DNA of 64,000 nt from Rozella allomycis CSF55 (lineage: Eukaryota; Rozellomycota): positions 23,707 to 87,706 of the forward strand of contig KE560428.1 in NCBI GenBank assembly GCA_000442015.1. Reading direction: 5' to 3'. The notes under the pieces are model-generated. The model was not told where the DNA came from and ran no database searches. It saw only the letters and a program-made list of their open reading frames with translations. This document shows, piece after piece, positions 1 to 10,937 of the stretch; position 1 is the stretch's first letter, and each line of letters begins with the position of its first letter. Both the position numbers and the translations under genes were made by a program.

Positions 1-149
1 GGTCGTATGAGAAATTTAGGAAGTATCTAGAAGTGTGGCTTGGTGAAATTGTTGCAACAATAACGATAAAAATGCAAAACTCTATTTATTTACATTGTCT
101 ATTAATCATCATCAACCTCTCTGTTCATGTAATAATCAATCGCCGTTGA
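1..149 (+). other. possible 3' end of an ORF entering from the left edge
   Basis: One forward frame is open from the first bases (starting S-Y-E-K-F-R-K-Y-L) to a TGA at 147-149. It overlaps the 3' end of TIM22 on the other strand. The first 20 or so residues look protein-like; the rest is probably read-through into UTR. No family is recognised, and it may be chance. Confidence 0.2.
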
Positions 150-580
150 AAATGCGGCAAATCCAGCTCCTCCCATCAACATCGCTTTGGGTCCACTCTT
201 ATAAGCTAAAATACCGCCAGTCATAAATCCAGCAAAAACACTATTCCATAAATCATGCCTGCCTCTATACTAGAATCAAACAATCAAATATTCAATACTC
301 CTTCTATCAGACATTCTGTAGTAGTAAACAGGGCTGCCACTTTGCCAAAACTTTTCGCTTGCTGAAATGTCGATGATGCCATTTCTTTTAATACAGTTCG
401 GGCCATGGCTTTGGTTCCCTGTGCCTCTAGTTCTATTGGGCTGCCATGAAATGACGTGCTGTGCATGAACAATCCCAACAATCCACCCATACCAAAGCCT
501 ACCAGACCGCTTTGTACACATTTGAAAGCACAGTTTTGTTGAAAATCGTTGGCAGCAAACGGGTTCGGTGGTGGCTGCAT
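102..580 (-). CDS. TIM22: TIM22, inner-membrane protein translocase subunit
   Basis: Tim17/22/23-family protein of 149 residues, close to the usual size of Tim22. It forms the channel of the TIM22 complex, which inserts carrier proteins into the mitochondrial inner membrane. Two exons (580-299 and 269-102) are separated by a 29-nt intron at 270-298; splicing restores the family string CLIEGYRGRHDLWN. Visible hallmarks are the early Cys of CAFKCVQSG, the first glycine-rich segment FGMGGLLGLF, and later GFMTGGILA and GGAGFAAFSTAIDYYM, giving the expected four hydrophobic glycine-rich helices. The acidic tail EVDDD ends at TAA. Identification is from direct reading of these motifs. Tim17 and Tim23 fit less well because of the CLIE and AAFSTAIDYY motifs. 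Confidence 0.95.
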
Positions 581-681
581 TTTAGGAATTTCAAATGTTT
601 CGCATCAATGTGATTCAAAATGGAAAATAGAAATTACCTATCCATCTAATATTGAAATAGATATATTATTGTTAAATGAAT

Positions 682-2331
682 TTATTTAAGATCTTTGGCG
701 TCGGGAAACATATTGAAATACGCAGGCTCAGGAATATACGTGACAGAGATTTTTCTTCCCGCAAAGAAACGATTATTGAGTGACTTTAAAGCTTTTGATG
801 CACTTGATGAGGTATCAAACATCATATACACTTCACCATTAACACTTTTAGTAACGTGAACATGTTTTACAAGTCCATAATTTAAACATTCATCCTTGAC
901 ATCATTTCCAATTTCAACATCCCAGTTCTCTTCCGTTTCTTCTTCTGGATCATACATATTTGTTAACAAGATACATGTAGACGTAGTTGGCTGAACAGTA
1001 AATAACGAAGTGGATTCTCTTGACTCCAACATTTTATTCATTAATTCAAATCTACCTTTAGAATCTAACGACATTCCAACTATTTCGGCTTCATCTTGCG
1101 TCAATGTTGATTTTTCAGGCGCAACAGCCACTTTAATCTCTTAACTTTAATCACAATTCTTACTTGGCGGCCTAAAAGATCAAAGTTGTGAAGTGTTTGC
1201 AAAGCCTTTTTAGCATCATCTGGTCTCTTGTATTGAATAAACGCAACACCCTTTGAAACTCCTTCAAAATCCTTAATAAGTGAAACATCTTCAATATAAC
1301 CCATCTGTTCAAACACTTTTCTTATATCTGCTTCCCGTAGACTGGGATGAATATTGGAAACATGAAGGCGAGAAAAGACAGTCACTCGTCTTTCTATTAC
1401 ACGCCTATCTCTTCACAAATAACAACTTACTCGTCATTGAATGAAGCTTCATCTACTATTCTATTTTTTTCTGCTTCTGATGGTTGGACAATAACCGGAA
1501 TTCCACCTAGAGTTTTAGCAAGTTATTTTCTTTACCCAATTTCTGTCCTGTCATTCCAACCGCTTTTGGAACACTTTGTTCATCATAAAACTCAATGTAC
1601 CCAACTCTTTAAATATCAATTAATTAAAGTTTTTACCCTTTTGATCTTTTAGATATTTTATCATAAACCAATCTAGCACTTCTTACTTTTCCAACTTTCC
1701 CAAAAAATTCATACAGATCCGGAGACCTCATCTTTTGAGCAACTTGCATTACAAAAACCTTTTGAATCTTTAATAAACTTCTTACAGTTCTTTTATCTCT
1801 ATCAACTGCAGACATTACTGGACTTGGCGATCTAGATTCCCTTCTACTCACATCTTTGCTTTTACGATCTCTTGATCGGTACCTGTCTCTAGACCTGCTA
1901 CGTCTTTTTTCTTTAGAGCGAGATCTCCTTCTTCTACTATCCCTTGATCTATTTCTTTCCCTTTCCCGAGACCTGCGTCGCTCTCTATCCCTGGAATAAT
2001 CTCTGCGACTTCTATCTCTTGAACGATATCTTTCTCTATCCCTATCTCTTCTTACTGATCGCTCCCTTGACCTTCGGCGCACTTCACGAGAAGAATGGCG
2101 ACTAGACCTTCTGTCTCTTCGTTCATCCTTATTCTCTCGTTTTGAAATTTCAGATAAATCGTCTTTTACACTCTCACTAATACTTTCAGTCATCCTACTA
2201 TCGTCTTTTGAGGGAAACGGATTATGATTTTCTTCATTAATTTTATTTTCTTTATTATAATTATCTACACTGTTATTATTAGTTATTTGCTTTAAAGGCG
2301 CATCCAATAACTCGTCAACATCAAAATCCAT
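682..2331 (-). CDS. RBM39/RSD1-like SR splicing factor with three RRMs
   Basis: Five exons (2331-1637, 1606-1536, 1506-1431, 1404-1164, 1137-682) joined across introns of 30, 29, 26 and 26 nt give 512 residues. The start was chosen at MDFDVDELLDAP because family members begin with a similar acidic MxDDxDxEALLxAP segment; an upstream in-frame ATG at 2388 is possible. An RS/RD-rich region of about 100 residues is followed by RRM1 (KVFVMQVAQKMRSPDLYEFF), RRM2 (SRLHVSNIHPSLREADIRKVF) and a C-terminal UHM-type RRM3 carrying ILLTNMYDPEEETEENWDVE, typical of RBM39/CAPER and U2AF65-like proteins. It is expected to act in the nucleus in 3' splice-site recognition and transcription coupling. It shares a 134-bp divergent promoter region with the secreted-protein gene at 2466. 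Confidence 0.87.
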
Positions 2332-2465
2332 TTCGTAAGTAAATACCAAGCCACTATTCAAAAGTAGCAATGGGTCAATGACATCCATCAGGGAACACGA
2401 TTGTCAGAGTGTGATATTATACTGTCAAACAAGGATTATTAGTTTGTCAAGTTTGACAGCAACAC
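2332..2465. promoter_or_regulatory. divergent promoter with TGTCA/TGACA repeats
   Basis: This is the shared upstream region of the RBM39-like gene (left) and a secreted-protein gene (right). It holds an inverted pair CTGTCAAAC (2422-2430) and GTTTGACAG (2451-2459), with further TGTCA cores at 2402 and about 2445. The arrangement could be a protein-binding site or a cruciform; no factor is identified. Confidence 0.4.
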
Positions 2466-2933
2466 ATGTTACCCATCCGTTATTTAGTTTTATTAATCAG
2501 TTTCGCGCTAGCGATTTCAAGTGATACTTATCAATCTGATTTGCGTGATTTGGAATACTGCTATTACTTACAATATCAACAAAATTTGCTGGATATTCAA
2601 CAAGCCCAAGAAAAGCATAGGCGTGCGCAATCACAAATACCACCGCATCCTATGCCAGAAAGATACTGTAATGATGTTTTTGAAAATATGCATTACCAAT
2701 CATTAAGTCGTCTGGCTTCATCCATGCCCTGGGAAGTTCCAGAAAACAATGAAGACCGAAAAACCACAAGCTACATGGACTCTTATCTTTCGTTTCCGTC
2801 TTCGTCCTTGCCAAGATCTTCGGCGAAATCATCCGAATCTTTAAGAAAAAAGCTTGTAAAAAAAGTAAAAGAAAAGATAACAAAGCCAATAGGGCAAAGT
2901 ATTAAAAACTTGAAACGTAAGTTGAGCAAATGA
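2466..2933 (+). CDS. small secreted protein, unknown family
   Basis: An intronless ORF of 155 residues. It opens with a clear signal peptide (MLPIRYLVLLISFALAISS), followed by a Tyr/Gln-rich segment and a Pro-His-Pro stretch. The C-terminal third is strongly basic and Lys/Ser-rich (KKLVKKVKEKITKP) and could be amphipathic or nucleic-acid or membrane binding. Only two Cys remain in the mature part, so it is not a disulfide-rich effector. I do not recognise a family. In a host-dwelling fungus, a short secreted cationic protein is a reasonable effector candidate, but that is inference. The alternative is a cell-surface or vacuolar protein. Its start lies about 135 bp from the oppositely directed RBM39-like gene. 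Confidence 0.65.
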   Translation: MLPIRYLVLLISFALAISSDTYQSDLRDLEYCYYLQYQQNLLDIQQAQEKHRRAQSQIPPHPMPERYCNDVFENMHYQSLSRLASSMPWEVPENNEDRKTTSYMDSYLSFPSSSLPRSSAKSSESLRKKLVKKVKEKITKPIGQSIKNLKRKLSK

Positions 2934-3014
2934 ATAAATATACGTTTCTATGAAATTATGAATTAAATATTTGCAACTAAAGACTAAAGAGTAATTCATG
3001 GCGAATTTCAATGT

Positions 3015-3212
3015 TTATTCAGCAGGCTCTTCAATGGGTGACAAACTTATAGTACTGTCATATTCTGAATACAATACACTTTCGTTTTCATCAACACCCT
3101 GTTTTTGAAACATTTCATCGACTTCAACGGCCACTATATTCAACAGTTCCAATACTTCATATTTAGTGCCTTCTGGAAAATGCGATTGAATAAACTGAAT
3201 AGGAATTAACAT
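3015..3212 (-). CDS. short hypothetical protein, possibly lacking its first exon
   Basis: A 65-residue ORF with a hydrophobic/acidic helical segment (EVLELLNIVAVEVDEMF) and an acidic tail. An alternative upstream ATG (MSKKLIITLKEN) can be joined only by an implausible 16-nt intron, so the 5' end is unresolved. No family is recognised. The pattern is that of a small subunit of a nuclear complex, but nothing specific can be claimed. It lies between a secreted-protein gene and the RdRP fusion, on the opposite strand to both. Confidence 0.4.
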   Translation of the reverse strand: MLIPIQFIQSHFPEGTKYEVLELLNIVAVEVDEMFQKQGVDENESVLYSEYDSTISLSPIEEPAE

Positions 3213-3364
3213 TTTCTTTAAGAGTAATTATCAATTTTTTTGACATGGTTTGAGCTAAATGTAATAAAAGAAAGCAGAGAAGTAGATGGAATTTCATAAA
3301 ATCTGATAAGCCCCCGGGAATTTTCAATCAGTAAAGTGTAAATCAACAGNCAAGAAATCTCTAA

Positions 3365-6300
3365 ATGGAGTCACGAAAGAATGACACTGTGCGATGCAAA
3401 ACTTGCAAGGAGTTATTATGCCATACTTCGGATTGCTACATTTTTAAAGAAAAAGTATCTAAACAAGTTCACTTTGCTCTCGCTACACGGGAAAACGTGA
3501 TCCTCGACCAAGCTACAACAAAAAAGTTCAAAAAGTTTCGAGTGACGTGTAAGGGTAAGGACCCTCACAAGATAGGGACAGTGAATTGTATAGGGTATCA
3601 AGACGCGGAGATTATTTGTTTGAGTTTGAAAGATTTGTGTATCGGAGATGATCAGTTTAAAAAAGTTGACGATTTGGTCAAAGTAGAGCAGTCATATGTA
3701 TGGAAAGTTGTGGAAGATATGGTGATTGACCAAGTTAAGGCAGTTGAATCTTGCTATAGGCGAACAAACTTTCCCAATGGTCATGTCGAATTGCCGAATG
3801 ATATAAAGCTTGAATATGAACCATTTGATTACCAAATTGAATGTTTCCATCATATTATGAATGTCCATAACAGTCATAAAAAGAATTCAGTCATATTCCT
3901 TGAAACAGGTACAGCTGTTGTTGCATTAAATATAGGACGCGGAAAAACATTGATTTCTGTATTGACGGCAGCGAAAATGCTTGAACTGAATCCTGATAAA
4001 CGAATTCTTATGATTGTACCTACCGTTAGTTTGGTGTGTCAGCAAGTGAAGATATTTAAGACATGGCTACCAAATGGGCATGCAATCTGTTGTGGAATAT
4101 TTGGGGAAATGTCTCAAACTAAAAAAGCTGCATTTTGTCTTGATGAGAAAATGAGAGTCTTTGTTACTACTGCTGGTTCCTTCAATAATCTGACTTTAAA
4201 AACATGCACTGAAAATGAGGGCTGTTCGGATGATTGTTTGCATAAATTGTTGCACATAGGGCAATTTTCATTATTGATACTTGACGAATCACATCATTGT
4301 TTTAAGAATTCCCCTTATAATGATGTCATAAGGGCGTACGATCAATGTAAACCTGAATTTAGGCCAATGATACTTGGCTTAACTGCATCCCCAATAGTGG
4401 GCAGCATTAGTAATCCAGACGAAAATATCCGTAGCTATCTTGGAAACTTTAATGCTTCTATATTTTATCCATTTTATAGAGATATTCTCAACGATTCCGA
4501 TTGGGCATTCAAAAAGAGATTTAACTTTCAGTTCGAGGAGTTTAAAGTTGATAAAAAGGAGATTTTGTTTAGAGATACTTTGATTAAAATGATTAAAGAT
4601 ATTTTAGCTAGTATTTCTATGCCATTAAATGATGGAAGGGATTGGAATCTGAATCTTATTCGTGCGGAAATCAATGTCTTGTTGTCACAAGAAGAATATG
4701 GAAACAAACATAAGCTTGTTCGTTATTGTATAAAAATGTTAAACTGTTTGGATAGTATTGCTACTGATTATTTGTGTGAAGTTGTTGAGACTGTCAAACT
4801 TCACCACAAGTTGATTGAAGCAAAAGACAAAATCTTGTGGAATCAATTGAATTTAGTTGCTTCGTTTAAGAATTATCTGGCGCTTTTGGATTCTTTAGAA
4901 GCACATTTGGAAGGTTCTAGGTCAAAAGTAGATTTGTTAAAGGATGTATTGTTAAGGCACACTGACAGGTTATCCAAGACCATAGTGTTTTTCCAGAGAA
5001 GAAAAGATTGCAGAAAGCTAAAAGATATATTAAGCAAAGATCCGGAATTCAGTAAATACAATCCTGAATATGTGATTGGACAAGGCTTTGGAGATGGAAT
5101 GACGAATTTTCAAGTTCAACGATGTTTAAATGATTTTAAAAGCGGTGAATGTAGGCTTTTATTGGCTACTGATATTTTGGAAGAAGGTATCGATGTCCCA
5201 GAATGCAATGTTGTGATAAGATATGATTTGTCAAAAACTGTGAAATCATTTATTCAAAGTAGAGGGAGAGCCAGGAAAGAAAACTCCAAATTTATTGTTT
5301 TAACAGAGTCTATTGAACAAACCAAAAAGCTTCTTCAAGACGAGAAGGAAATGTTACGTGCTATTTGTGAAAGGACTATGGAGGATGTAGAAGAAAGAAA
5401 GGATGATTCATCGTTAAGAAGACTGATGTCGCAAGTAGAACGGTTAAAAATAAATGCAATTGAATCAATTAAAAACATATTCGTGGAAATGTGTTCATCT
5501 AAAAGTAAAGAAGAAATATCAAAAATTCTCAAGAAACATATTGGAAGTATTGAATGCAGTTCGCAAAAAGATGGCTTGTATTGGATTGCCTTTGAATTAA
5601 AAGATTCTAAAAGTTGTGATATTTATGAGAATATTCTTCAAATACAGTTTAACGATCCTAAAGTTAAATTGCGTCCGATTGAACCAATAAAGTCAGCAAA
5701 AATTGTGTTGAGCTGTGGAAGTCTTTGTCATGGTTATTTTCAAGATGACAATAACTTTGTGATCTGTGATGAAATTTTAGAAAAATTTTCTCTTGAAGTG
5801 AATTTTGATTCCAGGAACTCCTTTTTAAAATTTGTTGCTGAAGATAAAATTTTGATGAAATGTTCCTTTTTATCTCTAAAGAATGAAATATCAATTTCGC
5901 AAAGGCCAGATAAAACTTTAGTGATTTTTTCTTTGCATTCCGCTCCTGAATTTTACATTCACGACAGCGACCTGAAACAAACGTATGTGGATATGAGATT
6001 TAAACCATTGACATTTTGCTTTAAAGTAGACATGGAATCTAGTCATGATTTATGGACTTTTAGAACTATATTTTCTTCGGGAACATTAAAATGCTATGAT
6101 AAAATCATATCTTTTCATCAACAAGACAATCAAATAAAGAAAAAGTACCTGAAGCTTGATTTTGAGCGAGAATATTTTCTTTGGTCTCTTTTGACTGATA
6201 AGTTTTCACATTTAGGTTTAAGCAGAGATCTAATTGAAGTTATTTCCGAAATAGATGATGTTAATGAATTATATATTCCAAGGGATACAACTGTTAATAC

Positions 6301-9300
6301 AGTATCGGATCTTATTACTCTAATTAAAACTTCTAAAAAGCTGGTAATTTATTTAATTTGTTTTTATTAGGAAAAAAGGGAACTTAAGAACTATCTTTGG
6401 GTTAAGCGGATAATAATTACACCATGCAGATTTGTTTTTACTGGTGAAGACGCCATATCGAGCAACAGAGTTTTTCGGTTATTGTCAAATAAAGTGGATG
6501 ACTTTATCGACTGCAATATTCGATATGAGGATTTTTCAGAGCATTTAGTTTGGCAAGTCGAACCATTCTTACCAGTTTTAAAAACCATTTTATTGAAAGG
6601 AATAAAAGTTGGGGATAAAGTTTTTAAGTTTTTTGCAGCCTCAAACAGCCAGCAGAGAAATGGTGGTTTATATCTAACCAATCTGGATCAAAACAGCTTG
6701 TATAGTACTTTAGGGGACTTTTCATCATTACCAAACGCGGCAAAAACAATGAGTAGAATTGGTTTATCTTTGGGTTCTTCTTTGGCGACTATTTCTATTA
6801 CATTCAATAAAAATATGATGATTGATGATGTGAAGAATGACAAATACTGCTTTACAGATGGAATCGGAATGATTTCCCCAGATTTAGCTTCTGAAATTAC
6901 AAAGTTAATGGGGTTGGAGAAATGTCCTAGCGCTTTTCAAATTAGATACGCTGGATTCAAAGGTGTGTTGGCGGTTAATCCAAATGCCAAGGGAATTTTA
7001 TTTAGACCCAGTATGAAGAAGTTTGAATCAAAATACTCTCACATTGATGTCCTTAATTATTCTAAACCACAGAATCTTACATTAAACAGACAATCTATTG
7101 CTATCTTATCTCATCTTGGAATTTCTGACGAAACCTTTGAAATGATACACGACGATCATTTGTTCTCTTTAATTGATTCATTTAATGATCCACACACAGC
7201 ACATTGTCTTTTAAAAGAACACTTGAATCATCATTTACTGGATGTTTCTCTGATAAAATCCAAATGTAACTTTTTATTTGATCCTTTTTTTCAAAAAATG
7301 CTTCACAATCTAGTTCTATATCAAATTAACTCTTTAAAGACAAAAGCATGTATTCCGGTAGAAAAAGGTAGAAATATGATTGGAGTTGTGGACGAATATG
7401 ATATTCTTGATTATGGTAAAGTTTTTGTTCAATACACTGACGATAATGAAAATTGTGAAATTGTTAAAGGAAAAGTGGTTGTTTATAGGTGTCCATTGTC
7501 TAGGGCTAGTGATGTTCTTGTATTGGAGGCGATTGATGTTCCTGAATTGCGTCATTTGAAAGATGTTATTGTTTTTCCTCGTAAAGGTGTGCGTCCGCAC
7601 CCTCATGAATGTTCAGGTGGAGATTTAGATGGCGATCTATATTCTGTTATATGGGAAGAAAAGTTAATTCCTGCTGAATCTAAAGAATTTGTTGATATTG
7701 AGTGTCCTGTAATAGAGCAAGTTAGGGAATCAACTAGTATTGAGACTATGTGCCAGAGATTCATTGATATAAAAGCAACGAATAGGCTTGGAATAGCATC
7801 ACATGCACTACAAGCAATTTGGGACCATGAAGGAGTGGAGAGTGAAAAGGCGAGATATTTGGCTGCTTTTATATTTTATCACATTGATGCAGTTAAAACT
7901 AACATTGACGCAAAGTTTAATTCTTATGCAAAGCCTAAAGCATATCCCCATTTCATGGAAACAAAGAACAACTATTACTTGAGCAAAAATATACTAGGCA
8001 AATTGTATGATAAGTGCAGTGATTTGGTTATGGAAGACGCAGAAACCAACCCCAAGAAATATGATCTATTTATTCTCGAAGGTTATGAGAAATTCTTAAA
8101 AGAAGCAGAAGAACTTTACAAAGAATACGAACTGTCTTTATCTCAAGAACTTGATCGTTATGGCTTGAATGAATATGAATTTCTTTCTGGTGCAATTAGG
8201 CGCATTCCGGATAAAATTACAGAGAGGACTGAAACATTTGTATTGAAAATCAGAGAAACATCTAAAAAACTGATCGAAGATTACAGAAAGCGAATTATTA
8301 AAGACCCGGCATTTGTCTCTGCGTGTTACTTTGTTGGGCTAAGAGAAAAATATAAAAGTTTTGCTTGGATCGAATATGAAACTTTAATAAACTCAATTCA
8401 AGTGCAGAATGTTAACTTGACTATGGAAGATAAAATCAATTCATCTCTAAGAAAGTATTTGGATTCCAAAGGTGACTTGCTTGATAAATTGGATCAAAGA
8501 ATTTGCATGGGTGAAAGATTGATCAAAATTATTAATAGTGTTTGTGATAATAGAGTCAAATATTCTGGAAGTACAGCAACTTTGTTGTTTAGTGACAACT
8601 CTGATATTGATTTGATTGTTTGTGAAGCAGATAAAGATTTAATGATACGAATTTATGAAGAAATTAGGAAAACATACAACGAAGCAGAGTTAATTCCACA
8701 CGAGCATGTGTATACAATCAGAGGCGATTTTTTTGATATAACAAATAATGATAATGGTAAAACTGAAAAACTTTTATGTTTATTCTCAAATCATCACGAG
8801 CTTTATCCTATTCTCTTCTTTTTTATCGATTGGTTACGTTCTATTGGTTATATCAATTCAACAGAAAGATCTAATGGTTTGTTTTTAACAACTGAAGCTA
8901 TTTGGTTTTTTATCGATTCTTTAAAGAAGATTGGATATCTGAACAATTCTTTTCTATTTTATGTAAAAAGCAGTCTTTTTGGTGGCATCAAACCAAGTGA
9001 TATTAATTGTGAAGGTAAAGAGATCTATAAATTTTGGGCGTCTCAATTACCAATAGTTAAAGAAAAGTTGAAGAAGTCTAATCTTTCTGCTCAATATCTA
9101 TGGAAATTTCTGAAAAGTTTATCAAGAAAATCTCCCGGAGTGATTGAGCAATCATGGTCAAGTTTTATTCAAATTTGCATTAAAGCGCTGTATCTTTTCT
9201 CTGTTTCTGACGGTGACTTGTTCAGTTTCTTATCTAAATTTCACACCTCTCTATGTTTACCAATAAACGGACTATTAGCCAGTAGGTTCTCGTCTCATGA

Positions 9301-10693
9301 AGAATATCATAAAAAGTACTTGTACGCGAAATTTAATATTCCAAGCACTGTTAACATTGAATTTAAATCCATAAACACAAAATTGTTTCTTATGGCTAGT
9401 GGAGATCCTGTGTCACTTGAGAATATTAAACGTGAAATTGAATTCTTAAATTATTACGCTGTTATCATGCGTAAGAGAAATGAAAACTCTTATTTTATTG
9501 AAAATTCTTCCTTTATTCTTGTAGAAGGCTCGAATGATTTCAAAAACGATCGGCTGGTTTTTGTTCCTCTTCACAATTTTCCTGACATGAAAAATATCAG
9601 ATTGCATCCAGAACATTATGGGTTACCTCAACACTTTATAAGGTTGCTTCAAAGTGTTTGCAAAAAGAATTGGAAAGAGGATGCATTTGATAGGTTTTTT
9701 AAGCGATTCAAAGAGCAGATTGAGATGTTCACTTGTGCAATCAAAAATAAACATGAACATGAAAGATTAATTGGTCCACTAACAGCTTTAATTCGTGTTG
9801 GATATCATTATTTGTTAAAGATTAAGGAAGAGGAATGTCAATTTTTATCAGTTACCGAACTGGAAGATTTATTTCAATTGGGATTAAATCCTCGTGAGCA
9901 GAATGAAGATGAATCTGATGAAGGGTCTGGTGAAAGTGGGTCTGAAGATTTAAGTTTAGAATTTGGGTCTCCTGAGAAATCTGTTGCCAAACTAAACGAA
10001 AATTTTGATGAAGTCAATTCAAAAGTCACACATTCGTTTTTTACTATTGCTAGAAAAGATCCAGTCGAACATTATCTTAGAAAAGGGTTTCAATTAACTT
10101 CTACAATTAACAAAATTTCAATTACAATTGAATCCGCGGATCGTGATTTTAATATTGACCTTGATGAAAACTATAATTTTGTATGCATTGAACACAGGGC
10201 TGTTAGGTGGTTTTGTTCCACATTAACTGCGTTTGATGACGCTCAAAAGGAACGTTCTGAAATTCTAAATGACGTTCGATTCTATTTAAATTGTCAAAAT
10301 ACATGCAAGAACGATCCCTTGGCAAAGAAAATAGCAAACGTTTTTATTTCAAATCCTCCTAAAGATTATGACGACATTTACTCCAGACAAGAATTCAAAA
10401 AATTGAATGTCTCTGTTCGTAATGTAAGGATTCAATCTCAAAGTACATATGATGCAATTAATGGATCTGTAGTATTGATTAAAACAGGTGTTAGAAATAT
10501 CTATTCGGAGGCTCTCAGAAAAGCTATCCCTGACGTAGATCAAAGACCAAGAATAGAAATTGATTTAAGATTTAATAACAAGTGCATTGAAGATTTGTAT
10601 GAAGGAGAAGTTGCGGAAAGTTCTGTGCTTGAAGATTTCGCTAGAAAGTTTTTTGAAAGTGGGCTAGAGTTAATGGAACTTATGAATAAATAA
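3365..10693 (+). CDS. fusion: RIG-I-CTD-like zinc domain + Dicer/RIG-I-type helicase + RNA-dependent RNA polymerase + nucleotidyltransferase
   Basis: Three exons (3365-3908, 3936-6343, 6371-10693) with two 27-nt introns give 2,424 residues. Residues 8-115 resemble the zinc-binding C-terminal regulatory domain of RIG-I-like helicases (CKTC at 11-14, then C62 and H68), here placed at the N-terminus. The superfamily 2 helicase follows: P-loop ETGRGKT at 180-186, DESHHC from 298, LGLTASP, ATDILEEGIDVP, and QSRGRAR from 622. There is no RNase III or PAZ domain. The cellular two-barrel RdRP has FTDGIGMIS, SAFQIRYAGFKGV, FPRKGVRPHPHECSGGDLDGD (catalytic DLDGD at 1402-1406) and its usual tail. A Cid1/TUT-type nucleotidyltransferase follows: GS at 1717-1718, DID at 1729-1731, third Asp near 1773, then a PAP-associated helical region. 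About 500 unassigned residues with an acidic linker near 2160-2185 close the chain. Predicted role: dsRNA synthesis for RNA silencing, with helicase and tailing activity in cis. Family assignments are firm for helicase, RdRP and NTase, and moderate for the zinc domain. Confidence 0.92.
3909..3935 (+). other. 27-nt stopless intron inside the helicase P-loop
   Basis: A GT..AG segment with no stop and a length divisible by three interrupts the Walker A motif. Unspliced, the ORF stays open but nine residues are inserted and the P-loop is broken. Spliced, it reads ETGRGKT, the expected motif. Size and ends match the other introns in the window. Confidence 0.8.
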
Positions 10694-10880
10694 TTTAATT
10701 TAACTAAAGATTATGCAATGAAATTTATTGTCAGTATAATTCTTTAAGACACTAAATTAATGAATTTTTCCTTTTCGTTTCGGCTTCATCCACAAGATTT
10801 TCTAAATCTCTTCTTTTAATAGACTCCGCGTCGGCTAAAGTTAAATTACATGGAAGGGTAACAGGCAATTTGACAATTTC
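10566..10880. repeat. segmental duplication, copy A
   Basis: This stretch covers the last codons of the RdRP fusion, its 3' UTR and the 3' end of a GTPase remnant on the other strand. It matches 12696-12999 at high but imperfect identity (shared blocks include AAGTGCATTGAAGATTTGTA and the TCTTTAAGACAC.AAATTAATG boundary). Confidence 0.85.
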
Positions 10881-10937
10881 GGTTACAGCTTTGAATGCTT
10901 CAGAAATATCAAGTGATAGTCCTCTGAAAATTCGCAT
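10752..10937 (-). pseudogene. 3' remnant of an AIG1-like GTPase gene
   Basis: The reverse frame matches the C-terminus of the intact GTPase at 12834-13964: KLPVTLPCNLTLADAESI here against NLPITLPCYLTLAIAESV there, followed by a related Lys/Glu-rich tail. Nothing resembling the G domain can be found upstream, so only the last 60 or so codons survive. It abuts the RdRP fusion tail-to-tail, just as the intact copy lies beside the broken RdRP tail at about 12700. Confidence 0.75.

Noticed and set aside
276-521. Forward ORF of 81 codons
   Set aside because: Antisense to TIM22 exon 1; no protein-like features.
1411-1430. A 20-nt intron in the RBM39-like gene
   Set aside because: A 26-nt alternative (1405-1430) has the same phase and the normal length.
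1850-2130. Arg/Ser/Asp codon repeats as a satellite or CRISPR-like array
   Set aside because: They encode the RS domain of a splicing factor; unit lengths and spacers are irregular.
3365-10693. RdRP as an endogenous RNA-virus element
   Set aside because: The catalytic motif is DLDGD in a two-barrel cellular RdRP context, not a viral GDD palm; it has introns and is fused to cellular helicase and nucleotidyltransferase domains.
3365-10693. A complete Dicer
   Set aside because: The helicase is Dicer/RIG-I-like, but no RNase IIIa/b or PAZ domain is present anywhere in the protein or nearby.
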